Notes under the pieces: model-generated
Told to the model about the DNA's origin: nothing
The model's input: the letters and a program-made list of their open reading frames with translations, nothing else
Databases searched by the model: none
From: CAYTRP01 sp964625145
GTDB taxonomy: Bacteria > Sumerlaeota > Sumerlaeia > SLMS01 > JAHLLQ01
Direction of reading: 5' to 3'
Length of the DNA: 23,821 nucleotides
NCBI GenBank assembly: GCA_964625145.1
Contig: CAZVAQ010000043.1
Coordinates: 1-23,821 of the forward strand
In this document: piece by piece, positions 15,983-23,294 of the stretch
Numbering within the stretch: the stretch's first letter is position 1
How the letters are laid out: each line of letters begins with the position of its first letter
Position numbers and translations under genes: made by a program

Positions 15983-18430
15983 ATGCGACTCCCTGCCATT
16001 GTCGTGTCCACGCTTGTGGCCCTGCTTTCCGCTGGCCCTGTCAACGCCCAGCTTCCCGAACCGCACAACGATCCCCAGACGGGAGCCATGCGGCGTGGCG
16101 CGCTCTCCGGCGCGTCGATCTTCGTCAGTCCCGGACACGGGTGGTATTACTCGTCCAACAATGGGTGGCTGACTCAGCGCGGCAACAGCCATGGCGTTGT
16201 CGAGGACCACAGCAACGCGGAGTCGGTGCTGCAGTACCTGCTGCCGTATTTGGAAAACGCCGGCGCGCGCGTGTATGTGACGCGCGAACGCGACATGCAA
16301 ACGAACATGGTCATCGTCGAACCCGGCGGAGCAAACTACACCGAGCGCGGCGAGTGGCAGGAAATCGAAGCGGCCGGCGCCTACAACGGCAAGCTGCGCT
16401 GGACCCGCGCCGTCAATGGCGTCGACACCGCCAGCGTCACCTATACCCCCGAGATTCCCGCCGATGGCTACTATGCGGTCTATGCATGGTATCGCGCGCA
16501 TCCGCGCCGCGACACCGCCACCGACGCACGCATCATCATCAACCACACCGGCGGCACAACAGTGTGGCAGCAGGATCTCAACCGCGACGGCCACACGTGG
16601 AAATATCTCGGCACCTATTGGTTCGATGCGGGGAGCAACGACGTGCGCGGCTCCGTCGTGATCCCGAACCAATCCACGTCCGCGGGCGATGCGATCGTCG
16701 CGCCGGCGATTCGTTTCGGCGGGGGGGTGGGCGATCTTTCCGTGGGACGCAGCGAGCGCTTCCCCAATCTGGAAGGCGAGGCACCGCCTGTCAGCGGCAA
16801 GCCGCGCTGGGAGGAATCCGGCCACACCTACTCGCTCTTCATGGGTTTTGATCCCACGCAGACGACCGTGCGATTCAACCAGGTATGGGCCATGCCCCTG
16901 TGGGCGCAGTGGGAGAGCGAGTCGTGGGAGAAGAACGGCAGCATCTATGTCGCCTGGCACACCAACGCCAGCGTCGATCACCAGATACGCGGACTCTCCA
17001 CGTACATCTATGGCGAGTACCCCTGGGGGCCGCACGATGACTTCTCCGGCTATCCCGGCGGTGTTGAACTGGCGAACGCCGTCCACGACCGCGTCATCAA
17101 CGTCATGCGCAAGGATTGGGATCCGCAGTGGGAGGACGTCGGCAAGGTGACGCGCTGGCTCGGCGAGACCAACCCGCAACCCAATCCGAAGATGCCCGCG
17201 CTGCTGGTGGAGAATGGCTTCCACGACAACCCCGACGACGCGGCGGCCATCCTTGAACCGCGCTTCCGCGATGCGGCGGCACGGGGGTTCATGCAGGGCC
17301 TCATCGATTATTATTCCCAACACGTCGATGGTTTCAAGACGAGCACCTATCCGCCGGAGACACCAACCAATCTGCGCATCACCACAAACCGCCGCGGCGA
17401 GGTGACCATCGCGTGGGACGCGCCGCCGCATGACACCGACGGCACCACGACCCTTGGCCATCGCGCCACGGGCTATCGCGTGTATCGTTCGCTGAACGGA
17501 CTTGGGTTCGACAACGGATTCGACGTGCGCGAGACCAGCTTCCGCGCGCGCACCATCGTCCCGGGCGAAGTCGCCTACTATCGCGTCACCGCGACCAACG
17601 CCGGTGGCGAGTCAAAGCCCACGCAGACACTCGCCGTGCGCCAATCCCTGCGCGACAGGCCCGGCATTCTCTTCGTCAACGGCTTCAACCGCCTTGATCG
17701 CGGCCTCAATATCATCGAGGAAGACGGCGTTGAGCGCGGAATCCTGTCGCGCATGAACGCGTTCAACTACGTGCGCCAGCACGCCGCCGCATTGGCACAA
17801 ATCGGCGAGGACTTCGACTCCGCCAGCAACGGCGCCGTCATTGCCGGCCACGTCCCCTTGTCCGATTACAAGATGGTGATCTGGGCGCTTGGCAAGGAAT
17901 CCACAACGGAGCGCACCTTCGACGAAACCGAGCAGTCCCTGGTCCGCGAATTCATCGCGGGCGGCGGTGTGGTTTTCGCCAGCGGCACCGACATCGGCAC
18001 CGACCTGTCCGCTACGGCAGATGGCACGAAGTTCCTGGCCGAGGTCTTTGGCGCGCGCCGCACCGGCCGGGCGAAGGGACAGGGCACGCTCAAGGCAGCC
18101 CGTAGTGCCGACATCTTCCGCTTCGGCGAGGAAGACGATGGCGTCTATCCCGTGAAGGAGGCCGATGTGTTTGCAACCGTCGGCAACGCGGCTTCCTTGT
18201 ATCTGCTGGACGGCGCAGAACAATCAGGCTCCGCCGCCGCCATCAAGACCGACAGCACCATCCTCCTCAGCGTCCCGTTCGAATCCATCTCCGGTTCCCG
18301 CGCCCGCGCGATGATCATGGAGACCGTGTTGGACAGTTTGCTGGGCGCGGTTCAGCCGCCCCAAGTGTCCGATTCTGTTGCCCCGTCCGCCACAAATGCG
18401 CAGGATCGCGTCAACTCCACGGGAGGATGA
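15983..18430 (+). CDS. Secreted N-acetylmuramoyl-L-alanine amidase with golvesin-like insert, Fn3 and C-terminal domain
   Basis: An 815-residue exported protein with a signal peptide ending near VNAQ (residues 20-23). An amidase_3 catalytic fold is split. The first half carries FVSPGHGWYY (H52) and HGVVEDHSNAE (E74); the second carries IYVAWHTNAS (H326) and PALLVENGFHDNPDD (E410). These are the expected zinc ligands and catalytic Glu of amidases that cut the muramic acid-L-Ala bond. Between them, about residues 115-250, lies a beta-sandwich resembling the golvesin C-terminal/xanthan lyase domain (TYTPEIPADGYYAVYAWY, HTWKYLGTYWFDAG). After the enzyme come a fibronectin type III domain (about 460-552) and a region of about 220 residues with GILFVNGFNR and EFIAGGGVVFASG, which looks like a class I glutamine-amidotransferase-like fold. 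ATG at 15983. The stop overlaps the first possible start of the RidA-like gene. Confidence 0.88.
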   Translation: MRLPAIVVSTLVALLSAGPVNAQLPEPHNDPQTGAMRRGALSGASIFVSPGHGWYYSSNNGWLTQRGNSHGVVEDHSNAESVLQYLLPYLENAGARVYVTRERDMQTNMVIVEPGGANYTERGEWQEIEAAGAYNGKLRWTRAVNGVDTASVTYTPEIPADGYYAVYAWYRAHPRRDTATDARIIINHTGGTTVWQQDLNRDGHTWKYLGTYWFDAGSNDVRGSVVIPNQSTSAGDAIVAPAIRFGGGVGDLSVGRSERFPNLEGEAPPVSGKPRWEESGHTYSLFMGFDPTQTTVRFNQVWAMPLWAQWESESWEKNGSIYVAWHTNASVDHQIRGLSTYIYGEYPWGPHDDFSGYPGGVELANAVHDRVINVMRKDWDPQWEDVGKVTRWLGETNPQPNPKMPALLVENGFHDNPDDAAAILEPRFRDAAARGFMQGLIDYYSQHVDGFKTSTYPPETPTNLRITTNRRGEVTIAWDAPPHDTDGTTTLGHRATGYRVYRSLNGLGFDNGFDVRETSFRARTIVPGEVAYYRVTATNAGGESKPTQTLAVRQSLRDRPGILFVNGFNRLDRGLNIIEEDGVERGILSRMNAFNYVRQHAAALAQIGEDFDSASNGAVIAGHVPLSDYKMVIWALGKESTTERTFDETEQSLVREFIAGGGVVFASGTDIGTDLSATADGTKFLAEVFGARRTGRAKGQGTLKAARSADIFRFGEEDDGVYPVKEADVFATVGNAASLYLLDGAEQSGSAAAIKTDSTILLSVPFESISGSRARAMIMETVLDSLLGAVQPPQVSDSVAPSATNAQDRVNSTGG

Positions 18431-18435
18431 TGATC

Positions 18436-18852
18436 ATGCCAGAGAAAGTCTCCATCTGGGCCGAAAAGGCACCCGGACCCATCGGGCATTATTGCCAGGC
18501 CATCAAGTACGGCAACACGATCCATTTCGCCGGCCAACTTCCGTTGGATCCAAAGACTCTTGAAGTCGTCGGCCCCGATCCCGTGCAGCAGGTCGCGACC
18601 GTCATGAAGCACCTGACCGAGTTCATGCACGCGTGCGGGGGCCAGATGTCGCATATCCTGAAGGTGAACCTATACCTCACCGACCTTGCCGACCTGCCCG
18701 CCTACGAGAAGGTGGCGAAGGAGACATTCTTCTTCCTGCCTCCCGCCTTGACTGTCGTTCAGGTCGCCGGCCTGCCAAAGGGCGCGCGCATCTGCATCGA
18801 CGCCGTCGCCGAAATCACGCCCCCCGAAGGCACCGGCACGGGAGTGATGTGA
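18436..18852 (+). CDS. RidA/YjgF-family protein, atypical active site
   Basis: A 138-residue trimer-forming Rid-family protein; classical RidA hydrolyses reactive enamine/imine intermediates such as 2-aminoacrylate. Family blocks: GHYCQAIKYGNTIHFAGQLP (start of the domain), DPVQQVATVMKHL, HILKVNLYLTDLADLPAYEK and VQVAGLPKGARICIDAVAEI. The RidA Arg in the PAR(S/V) motif before this last block is Leu here (PPALTVVQV), and the later conserved Glu region reads CIDAVAE, so deaminase activity is doubtful. Three in-frame ATGs (18427, 18430, 18436) follow GGGAGG at 18421-18426. The third has the proper 9-base spacing and matches normal RidA length, so I use it; the first would overlap the amidase stop as ATGA. 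Translation is probably coupled to the amidase gene. Confidence 0.88.
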   Translation: MPEKVSIWAEKAPGPIGHYCQAIKYGNTIHFAGQLPLDPKTLEVVGPDPVQQVATVMKHLTEFMHACGGQMSHILKVNLYLTDLADLPAYEKVAKETFFFLPPALTVVQVAGLPKGARICIDAVAEITPPEGTGTGVM

Positions 18853-19085
18853 GGGAAGGATAAAGGGGGAATTATGAATTATGAATTATGAAGGATGAAT
18901 TATGAATTATGAAGGATGAATTATGAATTATGAAGGATGAAGGACGGTCTTCAGGCTGGAGGACACTGATAAGAGCTTCACGTCAGGGATGACTTGGGTG
19001 GGGGCCGAAAGTAGAGTCCGGCGCTGGAAGTCTCTTCGTTTATCCTTCATCCTTCAGTCTTTAGCCTTCATCCTTTATCCTTCCC
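18853..19085. repeat. Heptamer-repeat element bounded by a 14-bp inverted repeat
   Basis: The outer 14 bases, 18853-18866 and 19072-19085, are perfect inverted copies of each other. The left side holds ten consecutive 7-base units at 18869-18938: GAATTAT x3, GAAGGAT, GAATTAT x2, GAAGGAT, GAATTAT x2, GAAGGAT, i.e. 21-base triplets, then GAAGGAC. The right side (19039-19085) is the same kind of unit on the opposite strand. About 93 bases between them (18946-19038) are non-repetitive and show no gene. With 19086-19151 this fills the whole gap between the RidA-like gene and ilvH. No transposase is associated. Confidence 0.8.
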
Positions 19086-19095
19086 ATTGACCTCC

Positions 19096-19109
19096 GGGGG
19101 GGCGGGGGG
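19096..19109 (+). other. G-rich tract upstream of ilvH
   Basis: Seven G, one C, then six G, about 43 bases before the ilvH start and probably within its leader. It might form a G-rich structure. I see no Ile/Val/Leu-rich leader peptide that would indicate classical attenuation. Confidence 0.4.
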
Positions 19110-19151
19110 CTCCCTCTGCTGGTTCATTTCACGGCAAAAGGAGCCGGATCC

Positions 19152-19715
19152 ATGTCTGCTTCACCCAACGGTACCCCACACGAGTCCTGTCACGTGATCT
19201 CCGTGCTGGTAGAGAACCGTTTCGGGGTATTGGCGCGGATCTCCAACCTGTTCGCCGCTCGCAGCTTCAACATCGACTCGTTGGCCGTCGGCACCACTCA
19301 TGACCCCAGCATCAGCCGCATGACCGTCGTCGTGCGCGGTGATGACCGCACGGTCGAGCAGATCCAGAAGCAGCTCAACAAACTCATCGAGGTCATCAAG
19401 GTCCAGAACCTGACCGAGACGGGCGAGTACATCGACCGGGAGCTGATCCTGGTCAAGGTCTCCATCCCGGCCGGTCGCCGCACCGAGCTCCTTGAAGTCG
19501 GTCACATCTTCAAGGCCAAGGTCATCGACATCACGCAGGACACGCTCTCCTACATGATCACCGGTCATCAGGAGAAGCTGCAGACGTTCCTGAACATGAT
19601 CGAGCCCTTCGGTATTCTGGAGCTTGCCCGCACGGGTCGCGTCGCCCTCATCCGCGGCGCCGTAGGCCTGCACGGGTCCTTCATCAAGGGTGATGCAGCC
19701 GCGGCGGGAGCCTGA
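19152..19715 (+). CDS. ilvH: Acetolactate synthase small (regulatory) subunit
   Basis: Regulatory subunit of acetohydroxyacid synthase, the first common enzyme of branched-chain amino acid synthesis; it binds valine and activates the large subunit. The 187 residues begin with an ACT domain (HVISVLVENRFGVLARISNL then FAARSFNIDSLAVG), with SRMTVVVRGD and EQIQKQLNKLIEVIKV, followed by the C-terminal ACT-like half (ELILVKVSIPAGRR, TELLEVGHIFKAKVIDI, FLNMIEPFGILELARTGRVA). Length is slightly above the usual 160-175 owing to an N-terminal tail of about 12 residues and a C-terminal Ala-rich tail. The ATG at 19152 has a strong Shine-Dalgarno, AAAAGGAG, with 8-base spacing. No ilvB, ilvC or other pathway gene is adjacent in this window. 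Confidence 0.95.
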   Translation: MSASPNGTPHESCHVISVLVENRFGVLARISNLFAARSFNIDSLAVGTTHDPSISRMTVVVRGDDRTVEQIQKQLNKLIEVIKVQNLTETGEYIDRELILVKVSIPAGRRTELLEVGHIFKAKVIDITQDTLSYMITGHQEKLQTFLNMIEPFGILELARTGRVALIRGAVGLHGSFIKGDAAAAGA

Positions 19716-19728
19716 CTCCCGCGGCGGC
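19698..19728 (+). terminator. GC-rich stem-loop at the end of ilvH, possible terminator
   Basis: Bases 19698-19710 pair with 19716-19728 (13 bp, one mismatch) around a 5-base loop that ends with the ilvH stop codon. A second small hairpin, GCAAC/GTTGC, follows at once. The downstream T content is low, so it may be a pause or mRNA-end stabilising structure rather than an intrinsic terminator. Confidence 0.45.
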
Positions 19729-19868
19729 AACTTCCTGTTGCGATTGCGCTTGCAGAGTGCCGCCCACCCGAAGACTGTCTCCTCTACAGTGGCAGGTGAA
19801 CGGGTGGGAATGGCACCCTGCGGCTTCGCGCCCCGGGACAACCTCCGCCACGCGAAAGCGCTGCGGCC

Positions 19869-21482
19869 ATGCAGGACTACCTCACAGACATCATCCTCAA
19901 CTTCCGCACTGGTCCCCTGAAGGGCACCACGGTGCCCCTCACGCCGCCGCGGATGATCATCGGCCGCGACCTGACCTGTCATCTCAAGCTCGATGACCCA
20001 AAGGTGTCCCGCATCCACGCGCTCCTCGAGGTGCGCGGCGACGAGATCATCTTTCGCGACAACAACTCCACCAATGGCTCGCTGCTCAACGGTGAGCCCG
20101 CGCAACGCGCCATCCTCAAGCCCGGGGATGTCCTCACCATTGGTCTCTCGGAGATTCATCTTCTCGAGAACACCGACTTCCGCAGCATCAGCTTCACCAC
20201 CGGCGAATCCGTCGTCCATTCCTCCGTCGACATCGCCGATGTCAGTCTCGACTCCATCGCGGAGAAGGTGACCGCGTTGTTCGAGCTGGACAACCGGACG
20301 AACTCGGACTCGGCCGCCGGTCGTCTGGAGCTCGCCAAGACGCGCCGCCTGCTCGACAGCGTGAAGGCCCTGTTCGGAGTCACCACCCAGATGTCGCGCC
20401 TGCTGCCTGTCGAGGAGCTGGTCGAGGTCATCGGCCGCTCCCTCTTCGATGTCTTCGACGGTGCGGAGAACCTGGTCATCCTGTTGCGCGACGAGAACGA
20501 GAAGTTCGTCCCGCACTTCGCCTCCGACCGCGAAGGCCACCGCGACCTGAAGACAACCGTCAGCACAACCGTCCTCAGCCAGGCCGTCGCCGAACGACGC
20601 ACGCTCATCGCCAACGACGCGAGCCATGACGCGCGCTTCTCCGCCAGCGATTCCATCGTCGGCTTCAAGGTGAAGTCCGTCATGTGCGCGCCGCTGGTCG
20701 TTGCCGACAAGGTCCTCGGCGCGCTCTACCTCGACAACCGCGAGGAAGCGGTCATCTACAGCACCGTCGACGCGGAGATCGTCACTGCCTTTGCCAACCA
20801 GGCGGCAGTCGCCCTCGACAACTGCCGCCTGTGCGATGTCCTCCAGGAAAGCTACACCCAGATGCTGCAATCCCTGGTCAACGCCATCGAGGCCAAGGAT
20901 CCCTACACCATGGGGCACACGCAGCGCGTGAAGCAACACGCCATGGGCATCGCCGCCGAATTGGGATTTTCCGCCGAGCATGTTGCCAAGCTCGGCATGG
21001 CGGCCGACCTGCACGACATCGGCAAGATCGCCATCAAGGATGGCATCATCAACAAGCCCGGCTCCCTGACCGACACCGAATACAGCAACATCAAGATGCA
21101 CGTCGAGATCGGCGAACGCATCCTCTCGCCCATCCTCTATCTGCGCGACATCCTGCCGTGGATTCGCGGCCATCACGAACGTTGGGATGGCGAGGGATAT
21201 CCCGACGGCCTGAAGGGCGAGGACTGTCCCATCGAGGGTCGCATTCTCGCGCTGGCGGATGCCTTCGACGCCATGACGTCACAGCGCTCCTACAACAAAC
21301 CCGTCACGCCGGCGGAGGCCCTCGCCCGCGTCAAGAAGGCCAGCGGCACGCATTTCGACCCGGATGTGGTGAAGGCCTTCGAGCGCTACTTCCTCCGCAC
21401 TTCCTCGCGCATGACCGCCGAGGAAATCCGCCGCCCCCGCGCCGACACCGTTCCGCCCGTCACGCTTAGCGGCGAAGGCTGA
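19869..21482 (+). CDS. FHA-GAF-HD-GYP protein, probable cyclic-di-GMP phosphodiesterase
   Basis: A 537-residue soluble signalling protein with three domains. The FHA domain (about residues 10-100) binds phosphothreonine peptides: IGR at 31-33, SRIH at 47-50, NNSTNG at 65-70. A GAF domain spans about 175-320 (VMCAPLVVADKVLGALYLDN). The HD-GYP domain (about 330-500) has GHTQRVKQHA, LHDIGKIAIKDGIINKPG (H382, D383), MHVEIGERIL, GHHERWDGEGYPDGL and LADAFDAMTSQRSYNKP. The metal ligands and the GYP motif are intact, so it should hydrolyse cyclic-di-GMP, tuned by phosphorylated partners and a GAF ligand. The C-terminal tail of about 25 residues is Arg/Pro-rich. ATG at 19869; no strong Shine-Dalgarno. 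Convergent with the photolyase remnant, 6 bases away. Confidence 0.93.
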   Translation: MQDYLTDIILNFRTGPLKGTTVPLTPPRMIIGRDLTCHLKLDDPKVSRIHALLEVRGDEIIFRDNNSTNGSLLNGEPAQRAILKPGDVLTIGLSEIHLLENTDFRSISFTTGESVVHSSVDIADVSLDSIAEKVTALFELDNRTNSDSAAGRLELAKTRRLLDSVKALFGVTTQMSRLLPVEELVEVIGRSLFDVFDGAENLVILLRDENEKFVPHFASDREGHRDLKTTVSTTVLSQAVAERRTLIANDASHDARFSASDSIVGFKVKSVMCAPLVVADKVLGALYLDNREEAVIYSTVDAEIVTAFANQAAVALDNCRLCDVLQESYTQMLQSLVNAIEAKDPYTMGHTQRVKQHAMGIAAELGFSAEHVAKLGMAADLHDIGKIAIKDGIINKPGSLTDTEYSNIKMHVEIGERILSPILYLRDILPWIRGHHERWDGEGYPDGLKGEDCPIEGRILALADAFDAMTSQRSYNKPVTPAEALARVKKASGTHFDPDVVKAFERYFLRTSSRMTAEEIRRPRADTVPPVTLSGEG

Positions 21483-21488
21483 TCGCGC

Positions 21489-21684
21489 CTACACCTTCTT
21501 CTTGATCACTTCCAACGCGTGCAACGCCGCGGCGCGCGCCTGCGCGTGATCGACAATCGGATCGGGATAGTTGATCGGTTGGCGCTCGGCGGCGGGGAGT
21601 TCCCACGGCTTCGGCCAGCGCCGGATTGTCGGCCAGGCGCAAGTCCCGGCGAAACCACACGATCGTTGGGCGAATGTCGGACAT
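21489..21684 (-). pseudogene. Deoxyribodipyrimidine photolyase remnant with internal deletion
   Basis: Two ends of a photolyase gene are joined without the middle. From the ATG at 21684 the frame reads MSDIRPTIVWFRRDLRLADN then PALAEAV, the standard photolyase N-terminus (first strand of the antenna-binding domain). At about 21604-21612 the similarity switches by one base to another frame reading KPWELPAAERQ, then INYPDPIVDHAQARAAALHA and a stop at 21489; this is the end of the photolyase FAD domain, which normally has the YP-x-PIVDH-x-x-AR motif. About 400 codons of antenna, linker and catalytic domain are missing and the halves are out of frame. The junction lies in GAAGCCGTGGGA, readable both as the N-terminal E-A-V-G and the C-terminal K-P-W-E codons, consistent with deletion at a short microhomology. 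It cannot make an active repair enzyme. Confidence 0.85.
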
Positions 21685-21701
21685 GGCGGAGGATCTCTCC
21701 C

Positions 21702-21725
21702 TTGATCAATCGCTGGAATGATCAA
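21702..21725. other. Small dyad between SpoIID gene and photolyase remnant
   Basis: TTGATCA (21702-21708) pairs with TGATCAA (21719-21725) around a 10-base loop. It lies between two leftward genes and might be an operator or a transcript-end hairpin. There is no T-run. Confidence 0.3.
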
Positions 21726-21792
21726 AGGCGAGATCCGGGCCGGCGGTCCGAATCGCGGGGAACCTCACATCTTCCGTTTGAACCGGAAGTCG

Positions 21793-23148
21793 TTACTTGT
21801 AGGCCTGCACCACCTTTGCTTCGCGGTAATAGTGCGCCAGGATTTCCTCGTACGTCTGTCCTTCCAGTGCGCGCGCCATGGCGCCCACCTGGCACATGCC
21901 CACGCCGTGACCGTATCCCGCGCCGCGAATGCGGAACGCGTCGGGCCGGTCCGGATCTCCAACGGGATCCACGATGAACGCCGCGCTGCGCAGGGGCGGC
22001 GTCCACACTTGGCGAATTGCCAGCTCGGGACCCGTTTCGTAGGTTCCCTTTTCGCCAACGAAACGCACGCGGATCAATCGCCCGCCCGCGCTGCGCTCCA
22101 GAGGCTCGATCCGCAGCACCCGCCCGATGTCCTTCTTCTCCGCCACCATCGCCGACAGGTTCTCCTGCGTTTCCTCGCGCTCCCAACGATAGCCGCTCTT
22201 CGTCCAATCGGGCAGGTTCGGATGATAGTCACCGTTGCAGTACGCTTCCGGCCGCGTCTCAATCCATTCGCGCATGGTGGCTTCATCGGTCAGGTCGCGT
22301 CCCTCGCCACCCTTGCCATCCGGATGCGCGCGCCACGTCGGGATTCCGCGTTCACGGCTGGGCCACACATTGGCCACATCCTCCGAGTAACCACCGCAGT
22401 TGGAGGCATAGTACGCGGGGAGCGGCTTGCCATCATAGGTCAGGATCATCCCTCGCGTGTCGCGAATCGCCGCGTCGGTCACATCGCGATAGCGCGAGGA
22501 GCCCGCGAACACCTGGCAGTTCACATCGGCGCAGATGTCATAGCCGGGTCCTGCATAGGTGCGCTCGGTCAGCGCCGTCATTGTCTCCGACCGAGCCGCC
22601 ACGGCCTGGGCGCGCTGCGCTTCCATCGGCGCCGTCTCGCCAATCTCGGCTGGCACCACTCCGCGCAGGTACTCCTCCGTCGGCAGCGCCAGGATCACGT
22701 CCAGCGTCCCATCCTCCTTGGCGCTGAAGGTCATTTCCCCCTCATAGCTGCGGTCCTGACGGTTCTCCCACCACCAACCCACGCCGACCGGCACCTGCTT
22801 GACCAGAATCGGCTCCGTGCGCGCCGCGCCCTCCAGCCGGATCCGCTCGCCCAGCAGCGTGTGCTGCCCATCCTCCGAACGCGCCTGCACCAGACCGTCG
22901 CGCACGGAGAAAGTCCATTCCCCCGCCCCAACCGGCACGACCGGGTTGCTCGCGTCACTCAACAGCATCAACGCCGTCCCCGCCGGCGGCACCACGTTGA
23001 TCTCCGGCACCGTGTAGGCAATCCGCACGCGGATCATCGGCTCGGTGGAGATGTCCACAACATTGGGATCCAATGGGCGCAGCGAACACCCGCCGAGCGA
23101 GGCGCACAGCAACGCCGACAGGCACAGGGAAGCAAAATGGCGAAGCAT
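21793..23148 (-). CDS. SpoIID/LytB-domain lipoprotein, probable lytic transglycosylase
   Basis: A 451-residue exported protein. The N-terminus MLRHFASLCLSALLCASLGG followed by C21 is a type II signal peptide with an L-G-G-C lipobox, so it is probably anchored to a membrane facing the periplasm. A pre-domain of about 130 residues is followed by the SpoIID domain: TEEYLRGVVPAEIG (probable catalytic Glu about 168), AQRAQAVAARSE, DICADVNCQVF, YYASNCGGYSEDVANVWP and, near the C-terminus, GAGYGHGVGMCQVGAMARAL. SpoIID proteins cut glycan strands that lack stem peptides. An acidic/aromatic stretch of about 100 residues between the NCGG and GYGHG motifs (ETRPEAYCNGDYHPNLPDW) is longer than in Bacillus SpoIID. 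I chose the ATG at 23148 because it opens the signal peptide and has AGGA upstream; the open frame extends to 23256 with Arg-rich sequence. The organism need not sporulate. Confidence 0.92.
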   Translation of the reverse strand: MLRHFASLCLSALLCASLGGCSLRPLDPNVVDISTEPMIRVRIAYTVPEINVVPPAGTALMLLSDASNPVVPVGAGEWTFSVRDGLVQARSEDGQHTLLGERIRLEGAARTEPILVKQVPVGVGWWWENRQDRSYEGEMTFSAKEDGTLDVILALPTEEYLRGVVPAEIGETAPMEAQRAQAVAARSETMTALTERTYAGPGYDICADVNCQVFAGSSRYRDVTDAAIRDTRGMILTYDGKPLPAYYASNCGGYSEDVANVWPSRERGIPTWRAHPDGKGGEGRDLTDEATMREWIETRPEAYCNGDYHPNLPDWTKSGYRWEREETQENLSAMVAEKKDIGRVLRIEPLERSAGGRLIRVRFVGEKGTYETGPELAIRQVWTPPLRSAAFIVDPVGDPDRPDAFRIRGAGYGHGVGMCQVGAMARALEGQTYEEILAHYYREAKVVQAYK

Positions 23149-23268
23149 GGAAAGTATCCTGGACGGCCGCCGGAGCCGATTACCCTCGCGCTCGGCACGC
23201 GGCCTGATGAAATGTGAGCAACAGACAGCCCCCACGCTCCGCCCCGCGCCGCCCAAGGATCAAGCCCG
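23149..23268. promoter_or_regulatory. Divergent control region, SpoIID gene / acetyltransferase gene
   Basis: About 120 bases between the leftward SpoIID gene and the rightward GNAT start region; promoters for both are expected here. I see no clear -35/-10 pair. A Shine-Dalgarno, AAGGA (23255-23259), sits 9 bases before the ATG at 23269. Confidence 0.35.
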
Positions 23269-23294
23269 ATGAGAAACGCCCGATGAGAAATGCC
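23267..23294 (+). repeat. 14-bp tandem duplication at the acetyltransferase start
   Basis: CGATGAGAAACGCC at 23267-23280 is repeated at 23281-23294 with one change (C to T). The first copy supplies an ATG at 23269 that opens a 5-codon frame (M-R-N-A-R) ending in TGA at 23284-23286, which overlaps the acetyltransferase ATG at 23283 as ATGA. Confidence 0.75.

Noticed and set aside
15788..17461. 557-codon minus-strand open frame over the kinase end and amidase
   Set aside because: Spans the ends of two real genes on the other strand and has no start context or family motif.
18869..18945. Possible CRISPR array
   Set aside because: Units are only 7 bases with no spacers and no cas genes nearby; it is a simple heptamer tandem repeat.
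18956..19038. Small gene or tRNA in the core of the heptamer element
   Set aside because: I found no open frame with a ribosome-binding site and no cloverleaf or conserved TPsiC-like segment; a small RNA cannot be excluded.
19161..21176. 671-codon minus-strand open frame opposite ilvH and the HD-GYP gene
   Set aside because: It runs through two clear plus-strand genes and a gap. Its translation is Asp/Gly/Val-rich with no family motif, the usual antisense shadow in GC-rich DNA.
21718..23217. 499-codon plus-strand open frame opposite the SpoIID gene
   Set aside because: Arg/His-rich throughout; the opposite strand encodes complete SpoIID motifs and a signal peptide.
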